Shown: positions 43,855-55,120, counted from the stretch's first letter. The stretch is DNA of 64,000 nt from Cherax quadricarinatus (GCF_038502225.1 NC_091300.1:45732080-45796079); one strand, 5' to 3'. The notes: generated from the sequence alone by a model not told the origin. Made by a program: numbers and translations.

Positions 43855-44003
43855 GCTTGGCTACCACAAGTCCTACAAGTCGCCTGCCTACCACAATTCC
43901 TACAAGTCGCCTGCCTACCACAAGTCCTACAAGTTGCCTGGCTACCACAAGTCCTACAAGTCGCCTGCCTACCACAAGTCCTACAAGTCACCTGGCTACC
44001 ACA
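43855..44003. repeat. 27-bp tandem repeat in X3
   Basis: About 5.5 copies of CTACCACAAGTCCTACAAGT + CGCCTGC. The unit corresponds to a single-copy stretch of X1 (GGTAGCCAGATAACTTGTAC near 10866), so it expanded locally in X3. Confidence 0.92.
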
Positions 44004-44131
44004 TCTCATGTTTGTTAATTTATTCTACTGTGGGGTGTATTTAGATGGATTATTATTGTGTTATTATTATTATCATTATTAACATGTCATCTTCAAGATT
44101 AATGAGACATTCTTAGTGATTTGAATGTGTA

Positions 44132-46466
44132 CAGTGGTCCCTCGATAATCATAAGGCTCGACAGTTGTAATTTTCGAAAATCATAACATTATCTTCATCA
44201 AAACACTGGCTTGCGAATCGTTGTTTGACTTGCGAATCGTCATTCGTCTGGGATGCGTACACATGGCTCCGAGCTGCCTCGCCCTCCCTTCCCAGCAAAT
44301 GTGCCATTGTTTACCAGTGAGTGACAGTCCCCTCACTTGTTCATATGCAATATTTCATAATATTCCATTCACTTTAGTGCTTGCAACTGCTAAATAAGTT
44401 ACCATGGCTCCAAAGAAAGCTCCTAGTGCCAGTCCTTTGGTAAAGGTCAGAAATACGACTGAATTGAAGAAAAACATTACTGAACAATATGAAAGTGGCA
44501 CATGTGTGGCCGAACTGGCCAGGATGTATAACAAACCCCATACAACCATAGCTTCCATCGTGGCCAAGAAAATGGAAATCAGGGAAGCTGTTGTTGCAAA
44601 GGGGGTATATATGCTCATAAAAATGAGATCATCAGTGCTCGAAGATGTTGAGAAGTTATTACTGGTGTGGATAAACGAGAAACAATTAGCAGGAGATAAT
44701 CTTATGACGTCGATTATTTGTGAAAAGGCTAGGCAGTTGCATGACGATCTCGTAAAGAAATTGCCTGGAACGAGTACTGATATTGGTGAATTTAAGGCCA
44801 ACAAAGGTTGGTTTGAGAGATTTAAGAACCATAGTGGCATACACAGTGTGACAAGGCATGGCGAGGCTGCCAGTTCGGACAAAATTGCAGCTACAAAATT
44901 CTAAGTGAATTCAAGGAGTACATAGAGGCCGAAGGACTGAAACCTGAGAAAGCGTTCAATTGTGACGAAACTGGCCTCTTTTGCAAAAAAATGCCAAAGA
45001 GGACCTACATTACTCAGGAGGAAAAGGGACTGCCAGGACACAAGCCTATGAAAGACAGGCTGACACTCATGTTCTGTGCTAATGCTAGTGGGGATTGCAA
45101 AGTGAAGCCATAACGTTACTAGTGTACCATTCTGAAAATCCCAAAGAGTTCAGAAAAAACAATGTTATGAAGAGTAAACTGTGTGTGTTTTGGAAAGCTA
45201 ATAATAAGGCATGGGTCACGAAGGAAATTTTCATCGAGTGGTTCAATGAAGTGTTTGACCCTAGTGTGAAGAATTACCTCCTGGAAAAGAAATTGGATCT
45301 CAAGTGCCTCCTGGTAATGGACAATGCACCTGCTCATCTCCAAACTTGGATGACCTAATTCTGGAGGAGTTTGGGTTCATCACAGTAAAGTTCTTGCCCC
45401 CGAATACCACTCCTCTCCTCCAGCCCATGGACCAGCAGGTCATTTCAAACTTTAAAAAAAACTACACCAAAGAAATGTTTCAAAGGTGCTTTAATGTGAC
45501 CTCAGACACTCACTTGACCCAAAGAGAGTTGTGGAAAGATCACTTCAGTATCCTCCACTGCATAAGCTTTATAGGTAAGGCTTGGGAGGGAGTGACTACC
45601 AGGGCTTTAAACTCTTGAAGAAAATTGTGGCCAGATTGTGTCCATAAAGAGGGATTCTGAAGGGTTTGGGGCTGACCCTGATGAGCCAATGACAGATGTG
45701 AAATCTATTGTGGCACTGGGGAATTCCATGGGGGTTGGATGTGAGTTTGGAGGATGTGGAAGAGTTGGTGGAGGACCACAGTGAAGGGCTAACCACTGAG
45801 GAGCTGCAAGAGCTTCAGCAGGAACAGCAACAGAGCGCAGCTCAGAATATTGCTGCAGAGGAGGAGGAAGAGAGATGGAAGAAGTTGCCTTCTTCAGAAA
45901 TTAAGGAGATTTTTGAAATGTGGGGAAAGATGGAAATATTTATGGAGAAACATCACCCTGACAAAGCTGTTGCAAGCCATGTCGGCAACATGTACAGTGA
46001 CAAAGTCTTGGCCCAGTTTAGGGAAGTTTTAAAGAGACACCAGAAACAGAGCTCTCTGGAGAAGTACAGTGACTCTCAAGCTGGTCCTAGTGGTATTAAG
46101 AAACAGAGAAGAGAAGTAACCCCAGAAAAGCACTTGGTACCTGAGGTGTTGATGGATGGGGATTTCCCTTCCAAACAGTAACTAATCCAATCTCTCTCCT
46201 CCAGTCTTCCATACACTAAGAAGAATCGCCAATAAAGGTAAGTGTTACACTGTTAATGTTTCATTCATCATGTGCCATTGTATTGTGCATCTACTACATC
46301 TATATTTCATGTAAAAAATTTTTTTGTTTTAATACTTCTGGGTGTCAGGAACAGATTAATTGTATTTACATTAATTCTTAAGGGGAAAATAGATTTGAAA
46401 ATCATCAATTTCGATAATAGTCACACTTCCAGGAATGGATTAATTACGAAAAACGAGGGACCACTG
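44132..46466 (+). mobile_element. T3: Tigger element, 2,335 bp
   Basis: Ends CAGTGGTCCCTCGATAATCA and AAAACGAGGGACCACTG with TA at 44130-44131 and 46467-46468. Contains a broken transposase and an AATAAAG signal near 46231. Inserted in X3. Confidence 0.92.
44404..46181 (+). pseudogene. Tigger transposase, frameshifted
   Basis: ATG at 44404 (MAPKKAPSASPLVK). HTH domains are intact to 44904 (LLLVWINEKQLAGDNL, KGWFERFKNHSGIHS), followed by a frameshift after ASSDKIAATKF. The D1 block FNCDETGLFCKKMPK lies near 44958 in another frame, ending at a stop near 45112. 45118-45358 holds LLVMDNAPAHLQ (D2), then another shift. 45304-45618 holds PNTTPLLQPMDQQVISNFKK (D3). The acidic C-terminus (45708-46181) ends DGDFPSKQ. 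At least four disruptions. It follows the T1 protein over its whole length but belongs to a different subfamily. Confidence 0.9.
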
Positions 46467-48041
46467 TACTTGCACGCCAGCACAGTGTGTAAGTTTACTT
46501 AAATACAGGTACATATAAGTATAATTATAATTATTTATAAGTATAATTATTTAGGTTTGGTAATAAGTAATACATATTTTATGAAAATGAGGATAAATAT
46601 ACTAGGTGTGATATAGCACGTAATGAAAGTAGTTTGTTAGATTATATATTGGTGGATAAAAGGTTGATGGGTAGGCTTCAGGATGTACATGTTTATAGAG
46701 GGGCAACTGATATATCGAATCATTATTTAGTTGCAGCTATAGAGTAAGAGGTAGATGGGACAAAAGGAAAATGGCAACAACAAGTAAAAGAGAGGTGAAA
46801 GTGTATAAACTAAGGGAGGAAGAAGTTTGGGTGAGATATAAGCAACTATTGGCAGAAAGGTGGGTTAGTGCAAGTATGAGTAGTGGGGGAGTTGAAGAGG
46901 GCTGGAATAGTTTTAAAAATGCAGTATTAGAATGTGGTTATAGGAGGGTGGGTGCAGGAGGAAAAAGGAGTGATTGGTGGAATGATGAAGTAAAGGGTGT
47001 GATAAAAGAGAAAAAGGTAGCTTATGAGAGGCTTTTACAAAGCAGAAGTGTTATAAGAAGAGCAGAGTATATGGAGAGTAAAACAAAGGTGAAGAGAGTG
47101 GTGAGAGAGTGTAAAAGGAGAGCAGATGATAGAGTGGGAGAGGCACTCTTAAGAAATTGTGATGAAAATAAGAAAAAAATTTGGAGTGAGATAAACAAGT
47201 TAAGAAAGCCTAGGGAACAAATGGATTTGTCAGTTAAAAACAAAGTAGGGGAGTTAGTAGATGGGGAGATGGAGGTATTGGGTAGATGGCGGGAATATTT
47301 TGAGAAACTTTTAAATGTTGATGAAGAAATGGAGGCGGTAATTTCAAGCACTAGCCAGGGAGGTAAACCATCTTTTAGGAGTGAACAAGAGCAGGATGTG
47401 AGTGTGGGGGAGGTGTGTGAGGCACTAAGTAGAATGAAAGGGGGTAAAGCAGCTGGAACTGATGGGATCAGGACACAAATGTTAAAAGCAGGGAGGGATT
47501 TAATGTTGGAGTGGTTGGTATTTTTGTTTAATAAATGTATGAAAGAGGGGAAGGTACCTAGGGATTGGCAGAGAGCATGTATAATTCCTTTATATAAAGG
47601 GAAGGGGGACAAAAAAGATTGTAAAAATTATAGAGGAATAAGTTTAATGAGTATACCAGGAAAAGTGTATGGTAGGGTTATTATTGTAAGAATTAGAGCA
47701 AGACAGAATGTAGGATTGCAGATGAGCAAGGAGGGTTTAGAGTGGGTAGGTGGATGTGTAGTTCAAATGTTTACATTGAAGCATATATGTGAACAGTATT
47801 TAGATAAAGGTAAGGAAGTTTTCATTGCATTTATGGAGTTAGAAAAGGCATATGATAGAGTGGATAGGGTAGCAATAGGTAGCACATTACTAAATGCTGT
47901 AAAGAGTTTTTATGGGGATAGTGAGGCTCAGGTTAGGGTGTGTAGAAGAGAGGGGACTACTTCCCAGTAAAGGTGGGTCTTAGACAGGGATGTGTAATGC
48001 CACCATGGTTGTTTAAAATATTTATAGATGGGGTTTTAAAA

Positions 48042-51000
48042 GAATCTTTCCTCCATAAGCCATACGTGTTGTAAAAGTCAACTAAAATGCCGGGAACAAT
48101 AGGCTAGTAACCCCTTTTCCTGTAAAGATTACTAAAAAGAATAAGAAGAAGAAAATTGTCAAAGTGGGAAGTCTGAATGTGCGTGGATGTTGTGCAAATG
48201 AAAAGAAAGAGATGATTGTGGATGTTATGAATGAGAAGAAAATGGATGTCCTGGCTTTAAGTGAAACAAAGCTGAAGGGGGTGGGAGAGTTTCAATGGAG
48301 AGGAATAAATGGGATTAGGTCAGGGGTTTCAAATAGAGTTAGAGCTAAAGAAGGAGTAGCAATAATGTTGAAGGATAAGCTATGGCAGGAAAAGAGGGAC
48401 TACAAATGCATAAATTCAAGGATTATGTGGAGTAAAATAAAGATTGGATGTGAAAAGTGGGTTATAGTAAGCGTGTATGCACCTGGAGAAGAGAGAAGTG
48501 TAGAGGAGAGAGAGAGATTCTGGGAAATGTTGAGTGAATGCGTGGGGAGTTTTGAATCAAGTGTGAGAGTAATGGTGGCTGGGGATTTCAATGCTAAAGT
48601 GGGTAAAAATGTTATAGAGGGAGTAGTAGGTAAATTTGGGGTGCCAGGGGTAAATGTAAATGGGGAGCCTTTAATTGAGCTATGTGTAGAAAGAAATTTG
48701 GTAATAAGTAATACATATTTTATGAAAAAGAGGATAAATAAATATACAAGGTATGATGTAGCACATAATGAAAGTAGTTTGTTAGATTATGTATTGGTGG
48801 ATAAAAGGTTGATGGGTAGGTTCCAGGATGTACATGTTTATAGAGGGGCAACTGATATATTGGATCACTATTTAGTTGTAGCTACAGTTAGAGTAAGAGG
48901 TAGATGGGAAAAGAGGAAGGTGGCAACAACAAGTAAGAGGGAGGTGAAAGTGTATAAACTAAGGGAGGAGGAAGTTCGGGCGAGATATAAGCGACTATTG
49001 GCAGAAAGGTGGGCTAGTGCAAAGATGAGTAGTGGGGGGGTTGAAGAGGGTTGGAATAGTTTTAAAAATGCAGTATTAGAATGTGGGGCAGAAGTTTGTG
49101 GTTATAGGAGGGTGGGGGCAGGAGGAAAGAGGAGTGATTGGTGGAATGATGAAGTAAAGGGTGTGATAAAAGAGAAAAAGGTAGCTTACGAGAGGTTTTT
49201 ACAAAGCAGAAGTGTTATAAGAAGAGCAGAGTATATGGAGAGTAAAAGAAAGGTGAAGAGAGTGGTGAGAGAGTGCAAAAGGAGAGCAGATGAAAGAGTG
49301 GGAGAGGCACTGTCAAGAAATTTTAATGAAAATAAGAAAAAATTTTGGAGTGAGTTAAACAAGTTAAGAAAGCCTAGGGAAAGTATGGATTTGTCCGTTA
49401 AAAACAGAGTAGGGGAGTTAGTAGATGGGGAGAGGGAGGTATTAGGTAGATGGCGAGAATATTTTGAGGAACTTTTAAATGTTGAGGAAGAAAGGGAGGC
49501 GGTAATTTCGTGCACTGGCCAGGGAGGTATACCATCTTTTAGGAGTGAAGAAGAACAGAATGTAAGTGTGGTGGAGGTACGTGAGGCATTACGTAGAATG
49601 AAAGGGGGTAAAGCAGCTGGAACTGATGGGATCATGACAGAAATGTTAAAAGCAGGGGGGGATATAGTGTTGGAGTGGTTGGTACTTTTGTTTAATAAAT
49701 GTATGAAAGAGGGGAAGGTACCTAGGGATTGGCGGAGAGCGTGTATAGTCCCTTTACATAAAGGGAAAGGGGACAAAAGAGATTGTAAAAATTATAGAGG
49801 AATAAGTTTACTGAGTATACCAGGAAAAGTATACAGTAGAGTTATAATTGAAAGAATTAGAGGTAAGACAGAATGTAGAATTGCGGATGAGCAAGGAGGC
49901 TTCAGAGTGGGTAGGGGATGTGTAGATCAAGTGTTTACATTGAAGCATATATGTGAACAGTATTTAGATAAAGGTAGGGAAGTTTTTATTGCATTTATGG
50001 ATTTACAAAAGGCATATGATAGAGTGGATAGAGGAGCAATGTGGCAGATGTTGCAAGTATATGGAATAGGTGGTAAGTTACTAAATGCTGTAAAGAGCTT
50101 TTATGAGGATAGTGAGGCTCAGGTTAGGGTGTGTAGAAGAGAGGGAGAATACTTCCCGGTAAAAGTAGGTCTTAGACAGGGATGTGTAATGTCACCATGG
50201 TTGTTTAATATATTTATAGATGGGGTTGTAAAAGAAGTAAATGCTAGGGTGTTCGGGAGAGGGGTGGGATTAAATTATGGGGAATCAAATTCAAAATGGG
50301 AATTGAGACAGTTACTTTTTGCTGATTATACTGTGCTTATGGGAGATTCTAAAGAAAAATTGCAAAGGTTAGTGGATGAGTTTGAGAATGTGTGTAAAGG
50401 TATAAAGTTGAAAGTGAACATAGAAAAGAGTAAGGTGATGAGGGTATCAAATGATTTAGATAAAGAAAAATTGGATATCAAATTGGGGAGGAGGAGTATG
50501 GAAGAAGTGAATGTTTTCAGATACTTGGGAGTTGACGTGTCGGCGGATGGATTTATGAAGGATGAGGTTAATCATAGAATTGATGAGGGAAAAAAGGTGA
50601 GTGGTGCATTGAGGTATATGTGGAGTCAAAAAACGTTATCTATGGAGGCAAAGAAGGGAATGTATGAAAGTATAGTAGTACCAACACTCTTATATGGATG
50701 TGAAGCTTGGGTGGTAAATGCAGCAGCGAGGAGACAGTTGGAGGCAGTGGAGATGTCCTGTCTTAGGGCAATGTGTGGTGTAAATATTATGCAGAAAATT
50801 CAGAGTGTGGAAATTAGGAGAAGGTGTGAAGTTAATAAAAGCATTAGTCAGAGGGCAGAAGAGGGGTTGTTGAGGTGGTTTGGTCATTTAGAGAGAATGG
50901 ATCAAAGTAGAATGACATGGAAAGCATATAAATCTATAGGGGAAGGAAAGAGGGGTAGGGGTCGTCCTCGAAAGGGTTGGAAAGAGAGGGTAAAGGAGGT

Positions 51001-51446
51001 TTTGTGGGCGAGGAGCTTGGACTTCCAGCAAGCATGCATGAGCGTGTTAGATAGGAGTGAATGAAGACGAATGATGCTTGGGACCTGACGATCTGTTGGA
51101 GTGTGAGCAGGGTAATATTTAGTGAAGGGATTCAGGGAAACCGTTTATTTTCATATAGTCGGACTTGAGTCCTGGAAATGGGAAGTACAATGCCTGCACT
51201 TTAAAGGAGGGGTTTGGGATATTGGCAGTTTGGGGGGATATGTTGTGTATCTTTATACGTATATGCTTCTAAACTGTTGTATTCTGAGCACCTCTGCAAA
51301 AGCAGTGATAATGTGTGAGTGTGGTGAAAGTGTTGAATGATGATGAAAGTATTTTCTTTTTGGGGATTTTCTTTCTTTTTTGGGTCACCCTGCCTCGGTG
51401 GGAGACGACCGACTTGTTGAGAAAAAATAAAAACAGAAAAAAAAAT
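48042..51446 (+). mobile_element. Full-length (or nearly so) L-B LINE
   Basis: The leader (CTTTCCTCCATAAGCCATAC, GCTAGTAACCCCTTTTCCTG) is followed by a 966-codon ORF, the 3' UTR (GGGTCACCCTGCCTCGGTGG) and an A-rich tail. It splits the older L-B copy between GTAAAAGAA and ATGCTAGGG. Confidence 0.9.
48164..51064 (+). CDS. L-B LINE endonuclease-reverse transcriptase (RTE-like), nearly intact, FADD mutated
   Basis: A single frame (open from about 48086; first ATG at 48212, so a non-standard or upstream start is likely). The AP endonuclease covers residues ~1-250: GSLNVRGCC, ALSETKLKG (catalytic E), VMVAGDFNAKVG, SLLDYVLVDKRL, ATDILDHYLVVA (D-H). The basic linker includes KKFWSELNKLRKPRE. RT: GKAAGTDGI, RGISLLSIPGKVY, DEQGGFRVGRGCVDQVF, AFMDLQKAYDRVDR, GLRQGCVMSPWLFN. 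The catalytic motif reads FADYTVL where other copies read FADDTVL. C-terminus: CLRAMCGVNIM, LLRWFGHLERM, GRGRPRKGW. It ends ...DRSE at a TGA replacing the Trp codon of SEWRRM, seven residues early. The endonuclease nicks target DNA and RT primes on it (family knowledge); this copy is probably RT-dead. Confidence 0.93.
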   Translation: MGSLNVRGCCANEKKEMIVDVMNEKKMDVLALSETKLKGVGEFQWRGINGIRSGVSNRVRAKEGVAIMLKDKLWQEKRDYKCINSRIMWSKIKIGCEKWVIVSVYAPGEERSVEERERFWEMLSECVGSFESSVRVMVAGDFNAKVGKNVIEGVVGKFGVPGVNVNGEPLIELCVERNLVISNTYFMKKRINKYTRYDVAHNESSLLDYVLVDKRLMGRFQDVHVYRGATDILDHYLVVATVRVRGRWEKRKVATTSKREVKVYKLREEEVRARYKRLLAERWASAKMSSGGVEEGWNSFKNAVLECGAEVCGYRRVGAGGKRSDWWNDEVKGVIKEKKVAYERFLQSRSVIRRAEYMESKRKVKRVVRECKRRADERVGEALSRNFNENKKKFWSELNKLRKPRESMDLSVKNRVGELVDGEREVLGRWREYFEELLNVEEEREAVISCTGQGGIPSFRSEEEQNVSVVEVREALRRMKGGKAAGTDGIMTEMLKAGGDIVLEWLVLLFNKCMKEGKVPRDWRRACIVPLHKGKGDKRDCKNYRGISLLSIPGKVYSRVIIERIRGKTECRIADEQGGFRVGRGCVDQVFTLKHICEQYLDKGREVFIAFMDLQKAYDRVDRGAMWQMLQVYGIGGKLLNAVKSFYEDSEAQVRVCRREGEYFPVKVGLRQGCVMSPWLFNIFIDGVVKEVNARVFGRGVGLNYGESNSKWELRQLLFADYTVLMGDSKEKLQRLVDEFENVCKGIKLKVNIEKSKVMRVSNDLDKEKLDIKLGRRSMEEVNVFRYLGVDVSADGFMKDEVNHRIDEGKKVSGALRYMWSQKTLSMEAKKGMYESIVVPTLLYGCEAWVVNAAARRQLEAVEMSCLRAMCGVNIMQKIQSVEIRRRCEVNKSISQRAEEGLLRWFGHLERMDQSRMTWKAYKSIGEGKRGRGRPRKGWKERVKEVLWARSLDFQQACMSVLDRSE

Positions 51447-51827
51447 GCTAGGGTGTTGGGGAGAGGGGTGGGATTAAATTATGGGGAATCTAATATAAAA
51501 TGGGAATTGACAGTTACTTTTTGCTGATGATACTGTGATTATGGGAGATTCTAAAGACAAGTTGCAAAGGTTAGTGGATGAGTTTGGGAGTGTGTGTAAA
51601 GGTAGAAAGTTGAAAGCGAACATAGAAAAGAGTAAGGTGATGAGGGTATCAAATGATTTAGATAAAGAAAAATTGGATATCAAATTGGAGAGGAGTATGG
51701 AAGAAGTGAATGTTTTCAGATACATACTGTATTTGGGAGTTGATGTGTCAGCGGATGGATGTATGAAGGATGAGGTTAACCATAGAATTAATGAAGGAAA
51801 AAAGGTGAGTGGTGGATTGAGGTATAT

Positions 51828-51987
51828 TTTTTTATTTTTATTATCACACTGGCCGATTCCCACCAAGGCAGGGTGGCCCGAAAAAGAAAAACTTTCACCA
51901 TCATTCACTCCATCACTGTCTTGCCAGAAGGGTGCTTTACACTACAGTTTTTAAACTGCAACATTAACACCCCTCCTTCAGAGGGTA
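51828..51987 (-). mobile_element. Short L-B LINE 3' end, inverse insertion
   Basis: TTATTATCACACTGGCCGAT through CACCCCTCCTTCAGAG, inserted in the older L-B ORF. GAGGTATAT flanks both sides (about 51818-51826 and 51997-52005), suggesting a target duplication with minor rearrangement. Confidence 0.85.
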
Positions 51988-52581
51988 TATGAGGTATATG
52001 TGGAGACAAAAATCATTATCTATGGAAGCAAAGAAGGGAATGTATGAAAGTATGGTGGTACCAACAGTCTTATATGGGTGTGAAGCTTGGGTTGTAAATG
52101 CTGCAGCGAGGATGCGGTTGGAGGCAGTGGAGATGTCCTGTCTAAGGGCAATGTGTGGTGTAAATATTATGCAGAGAATTCAGAGTATGGAAATTAGGAA
52201 AAGGTGTGGAGTTAATAAAAGTATTAGTCAAGAGGGCTGAAGAGGGGCTGTTTAGGTGGTTTGGTCATTTAGAGAGAATGGATCAAAGTAAAATGACATG
52301 GAGAGCGTATAAATCAGTAGGGGAAGGAAGGTGGGGTAGGGGTCGTCCTCGAAAAGGTTAAGGGAGGTTGTAAAGGAGGTTTTGTGGGCGAGGAGCTTGG
52401 GCTTCCAGCAAGCATGCATGAGTGTGTCACATAGGAGTGAATGGAGACAAATGGTATTTGGGACCTGACGAGCTGTTGGATTGTGCGCAATGTAATAGTT
52501 AGTGAAGGGATTCAGGGAAACTGGTTATTTTTTATATAGCCGGACTTGAATACTGGAAATGGGAAGTAAAATGCCTGCACT

Positions 52582-53672
52582 GTAACCCTTTGAGGGTCGA
52601 CAGGCCCTCTCCGAGACTCGTTCTCAGGGTCGGCAAAATTTAAAAAAAAAAAAAAAAAAAAGCTTTTTCTTATGAAAAGATAGAGAATCTTTTCCCGATC
52701 ATAATGACACCAAAAGTATGAAATTTTATGAAAAACTTATGGAATTATGTTCTCACAAAGTTAGCAGTCTTCGTGATGTTTATGCATCAGTGATTTTGCC
52801 CACTTTGAGCCCAATTTTTGGCCAATTCTTTTGTACTAGTCGACAAAAAAACATGAATATTTCGCTAGAACTCCATTTTTTTCTATCGAATGAGTGCAAG
52901 AAACCACCCATTTACCAATTTCAACTATCTAGTACAGTGGTCAGAATTTAGCAATTTTTCCAATTTCACACAAATTTCAAAAGATGCCAATTTCCGAATA
53001 GGGTCCAGAATAAACAAGAAAGACATTTCTGGCACTATAATGACATTTCCTCTGTTCATTAGTCACATCTCAAGGCCCTTCTTACATTATTTTGCTTTCC
53101 ACTCGGAATTTTTATGCTCAGAAAAAAATAGAAGATTTACTGTTATGCAGACTACTGCATTACTGTAAAAAATGGTATAAATAATATTGGTGCACTTGCG
53201 AAAGAATATTAGACTCACCAGTTGACGTGTATTGGACGCTTGGCATGATTTGTTTACTTTTGAACTTTGGTAAAAATCGAACATTTCTGCTACTTTGAGC
53301 TCAATTTCAAGGTACTTTTCATTGCAAAACCAGTCAAAATCATCTCAATTTCTGTAACATGTCTTCCATTCCATAAAATGAGACCAAGAAAACTAAAATA
53401 CAACAATAAATACCATATGAAAATACAGTGCAAAGTCGCTGTTTTATTCCAAAAAAACGGTCAAAGTTTTTTTTTTCTCATTATGCACTGTGTGCTGCAG
53501 GATTTTTTTATACTGTGCACACTGACCACATAGACCCATTCTTTCATATGTAGGCCTACCAGCTTTCTCCCACTAGATTTGAGGGCGCTAGAATTTAGGC
53601 GTACTAGTACACGTACATCAAAAACCCTGGGTCGTAAGCCGTACTAGTAAGGCAGAAACCCTCAAAGGTTAA
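52582..53672 (-). mobile_element. TTAA MITE type A, minus orientation
   Basis: The right end is TTAA (53669-53672); the left is a mutated GTAA (52582-52585). Ends CCCTTTGAGGGTCGACAGG / CAGAAACCCTCAAAGG. GTACTAGTA-containing palindromes lie near 53602 and 53642. It splits the older L-B 3' UTR. Confidence 0.9.
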
Positions 53673-53904
53673 CGTTAAAGGAGGGGTTTGCGATATTGAC
53701 AGTTTAGAGGGACATGTTGTGTATCTTTATACGTATATGCTTCTAAACTGCTGTATTCTGGGCACCTCTGCAAAAAACAGTGATTATGTATGAGCGAGGT
53801 GAAAGTGTTGAATGATGACGAAAGTATTTTCTTTTTGGGGATTTTCTTTCTTTTTGGGTCACCCTGCCTCGGTGGGAGATGACAACTTGTTAAAAAAAAA
53901 AAAA

Positions 53905-54464
53905 ATGTAGGTATGTAGTCTGGATGGGCTACATAGCTACACCTACTTACATAGTTACATGGTATTTAATGTAGCCCAGAACCATATTATTACCATCAAC
54001 ATACCATGTTCACTGAGTTTAATCTTTTCTAGCAACTACCTTTATATGCCATCATAAACAAAGGGAGAAGTAATGAATAATTGATGCCGAGAATGGTAAA
54101 CAAAAGCGTAACGTATTAAGGGGAGTGACGTAATGTTTTCCCTCCACCCGGCTACCATACCTCCACAGCATATAAACAGCACATTTATATGCTATGTAAT
54201 GTGTTTCTTATATAATTTTGAAGAAAATATCATAGATGAATTAATGAAAATGTCTATATTGATGCAAAATTAGACATTTAATGTGCCCAAGAGTGATTAT
54301 TATTACATAATAGAGATATGTGCTCATGGAGAATGTAAACAAACCGGGTGGCACATGCCATATTTGAAAGACTGCTTGCCATATAGAAAGTTTTGGTCAT
54401 AATTTGAGATCGCTGTATTAGCGGAACACCGTAAGACGAAACGCCGAAAAGCGGGGCCCTACTG
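53905..54464 (-). mobile_element. X-family element 5' part, minus orientation
   Basis: It ends AACGCCGAAAAGCGGGGCCC then TACTG, followed by TA. The interior (GCAACTACCTTTATATGCCA, TAATGAATAATTGATGCC) matches X2 near 42390-42450 reversed. Either the 5' end of X3 or a separate truncated copy. Confidence 0.75.
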
Positions 54465-54576
54465 TATAGGGTTTGCTGTTATCTGCAGTATCAGGTATCC
54501 ACGGTAGATCTTGGAATGTATCCCCCACAGACACAAGGTGGACTATTGTATATGCATAAAGTGAACATACAAATAT

Positions 54577-54865
54577 AGTGAAGGGATTCAGGGAAACCGG
54601 ATATTTTCATATAGTCGGACTTGAGTCCTGGAAATGGGAAGTACAATGCCTGCACTTTAAAGGAGGAGTTTGGGATATTGGCGGTTTGGAGGGATATGTT
54701 GTGTATCTTTATATGTACAGTATATGCTTCTAAACTGTTGTGTTCTGAGCACCTCTGCAAAAACAGTGATTATGTGTGAGTGTGGTGAAAGTGTTAAATG
54801 ATGATGAAAGCATTTTCTTTTTGGGGATTTTCTTTCTTTTTTGGGTCACCCTGCCTCGGTGGTTG
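54577..54865 (+). mobile_element. L-B LINE 3' UTR fragment
   Basis: TAGTGAAGGGATTCAGGGAA through GGGTCACCCTGCCTCGGTGG, matching 51118-51400. No coding part; the right end is truncated without poly(A). Confidence 0.85.
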
Positions 54866-54989
54866 GCTATTATAAAAACAGAAACCAGGAGATGTTCCAC
54901 CACCGCTTCTCTACCAAACAGGGTGTTTAACTGTCAGAAAGATGCTTTAAATGACTCCAAATGTATTACAATTTAATGATAATAACAGT

Positions 54990-55120
54990 GGAATTCAGGG
55001 AGCAAGGGGCTAGTAACCCCTCCTCCTGTATACATTACAAAAGTTAAAAAGAGAAACTTTCAGTTTTCTTTTTTGGCCACCCTGCCTTGGCTGTATACAA
55101 CCTGTTGGTGAAAGAAGAAC
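54990..55120 (+). mobile_element. SINE-like element, 5'-truncated
   Basis: GGAGCAAGGGGCTAGTAACC, AGAGAAACTTTCAGTTTTC and GGCCACCCTGCCTTGGCTG correspond to the 3' two-thirds of the 28511-28735 element. Confidence 0.75.

Larger units (their letters stand above)
36641..46552 (-). mobile_element. X3: X-family pogo-type element, minus orientation, heavily nested
   Basis: It starts with the X 3' end in reverse (CAGTAGGGTCCCACTTATTC, TA at 36639-36640). X interior follows in pieces: 36641-37043, 40064-40243, 43536-44131 and 46467-46552. These are separated by the piggyBac element P1, MITE B2 and Tigger T3, each with its own target duplication. At 46553 an L-B LINE begins. X-type sequence ending in a proper X 5' terminus reappears at 53905-54464; whether that is the same copy is unresolved, since its interior overlaps the 46467-46552 part in X coordinates. 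Confidence 0.7.
46553..53905 (+). pseudogene. L-B LINE (older copy), split by a full-length L-B, a small L-B piece and a MITE
   Basis: It starts inside the endonuclease (NxSLLDYILVDKRLMGRLQD equivalents at 46580-46740). ORF 46771-47970 covers the linker and RT up to SEAQVRVCRREG, including RGISLMSIPGKVYGRVI. Interrupted at 48042-51446 by a younger full-length L-B, it resumes at 51447 with NARVLGRGVGL and ADDTVIMGDSKDKLQ. Interrupted again at 51828-51987 (inverse L-B 3' end), it continues with VEMSCLRAMCGVNIMQ (52130) and the GRGRPRKG block (52330, shifted). Its 3' UTR is split by the MITE at 52582-53672 and ends in poly(A) at 53892-53905. Several shifts and stops. Confidence 0.88.

Noticed and set aside
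48164..48166. GTG as the start codon of the full-length L-B ORF
   Set aside because: Not a normal eukaryotic start. The frame is open further upstream and the first ATG is at 48212, so the true start is undecided.
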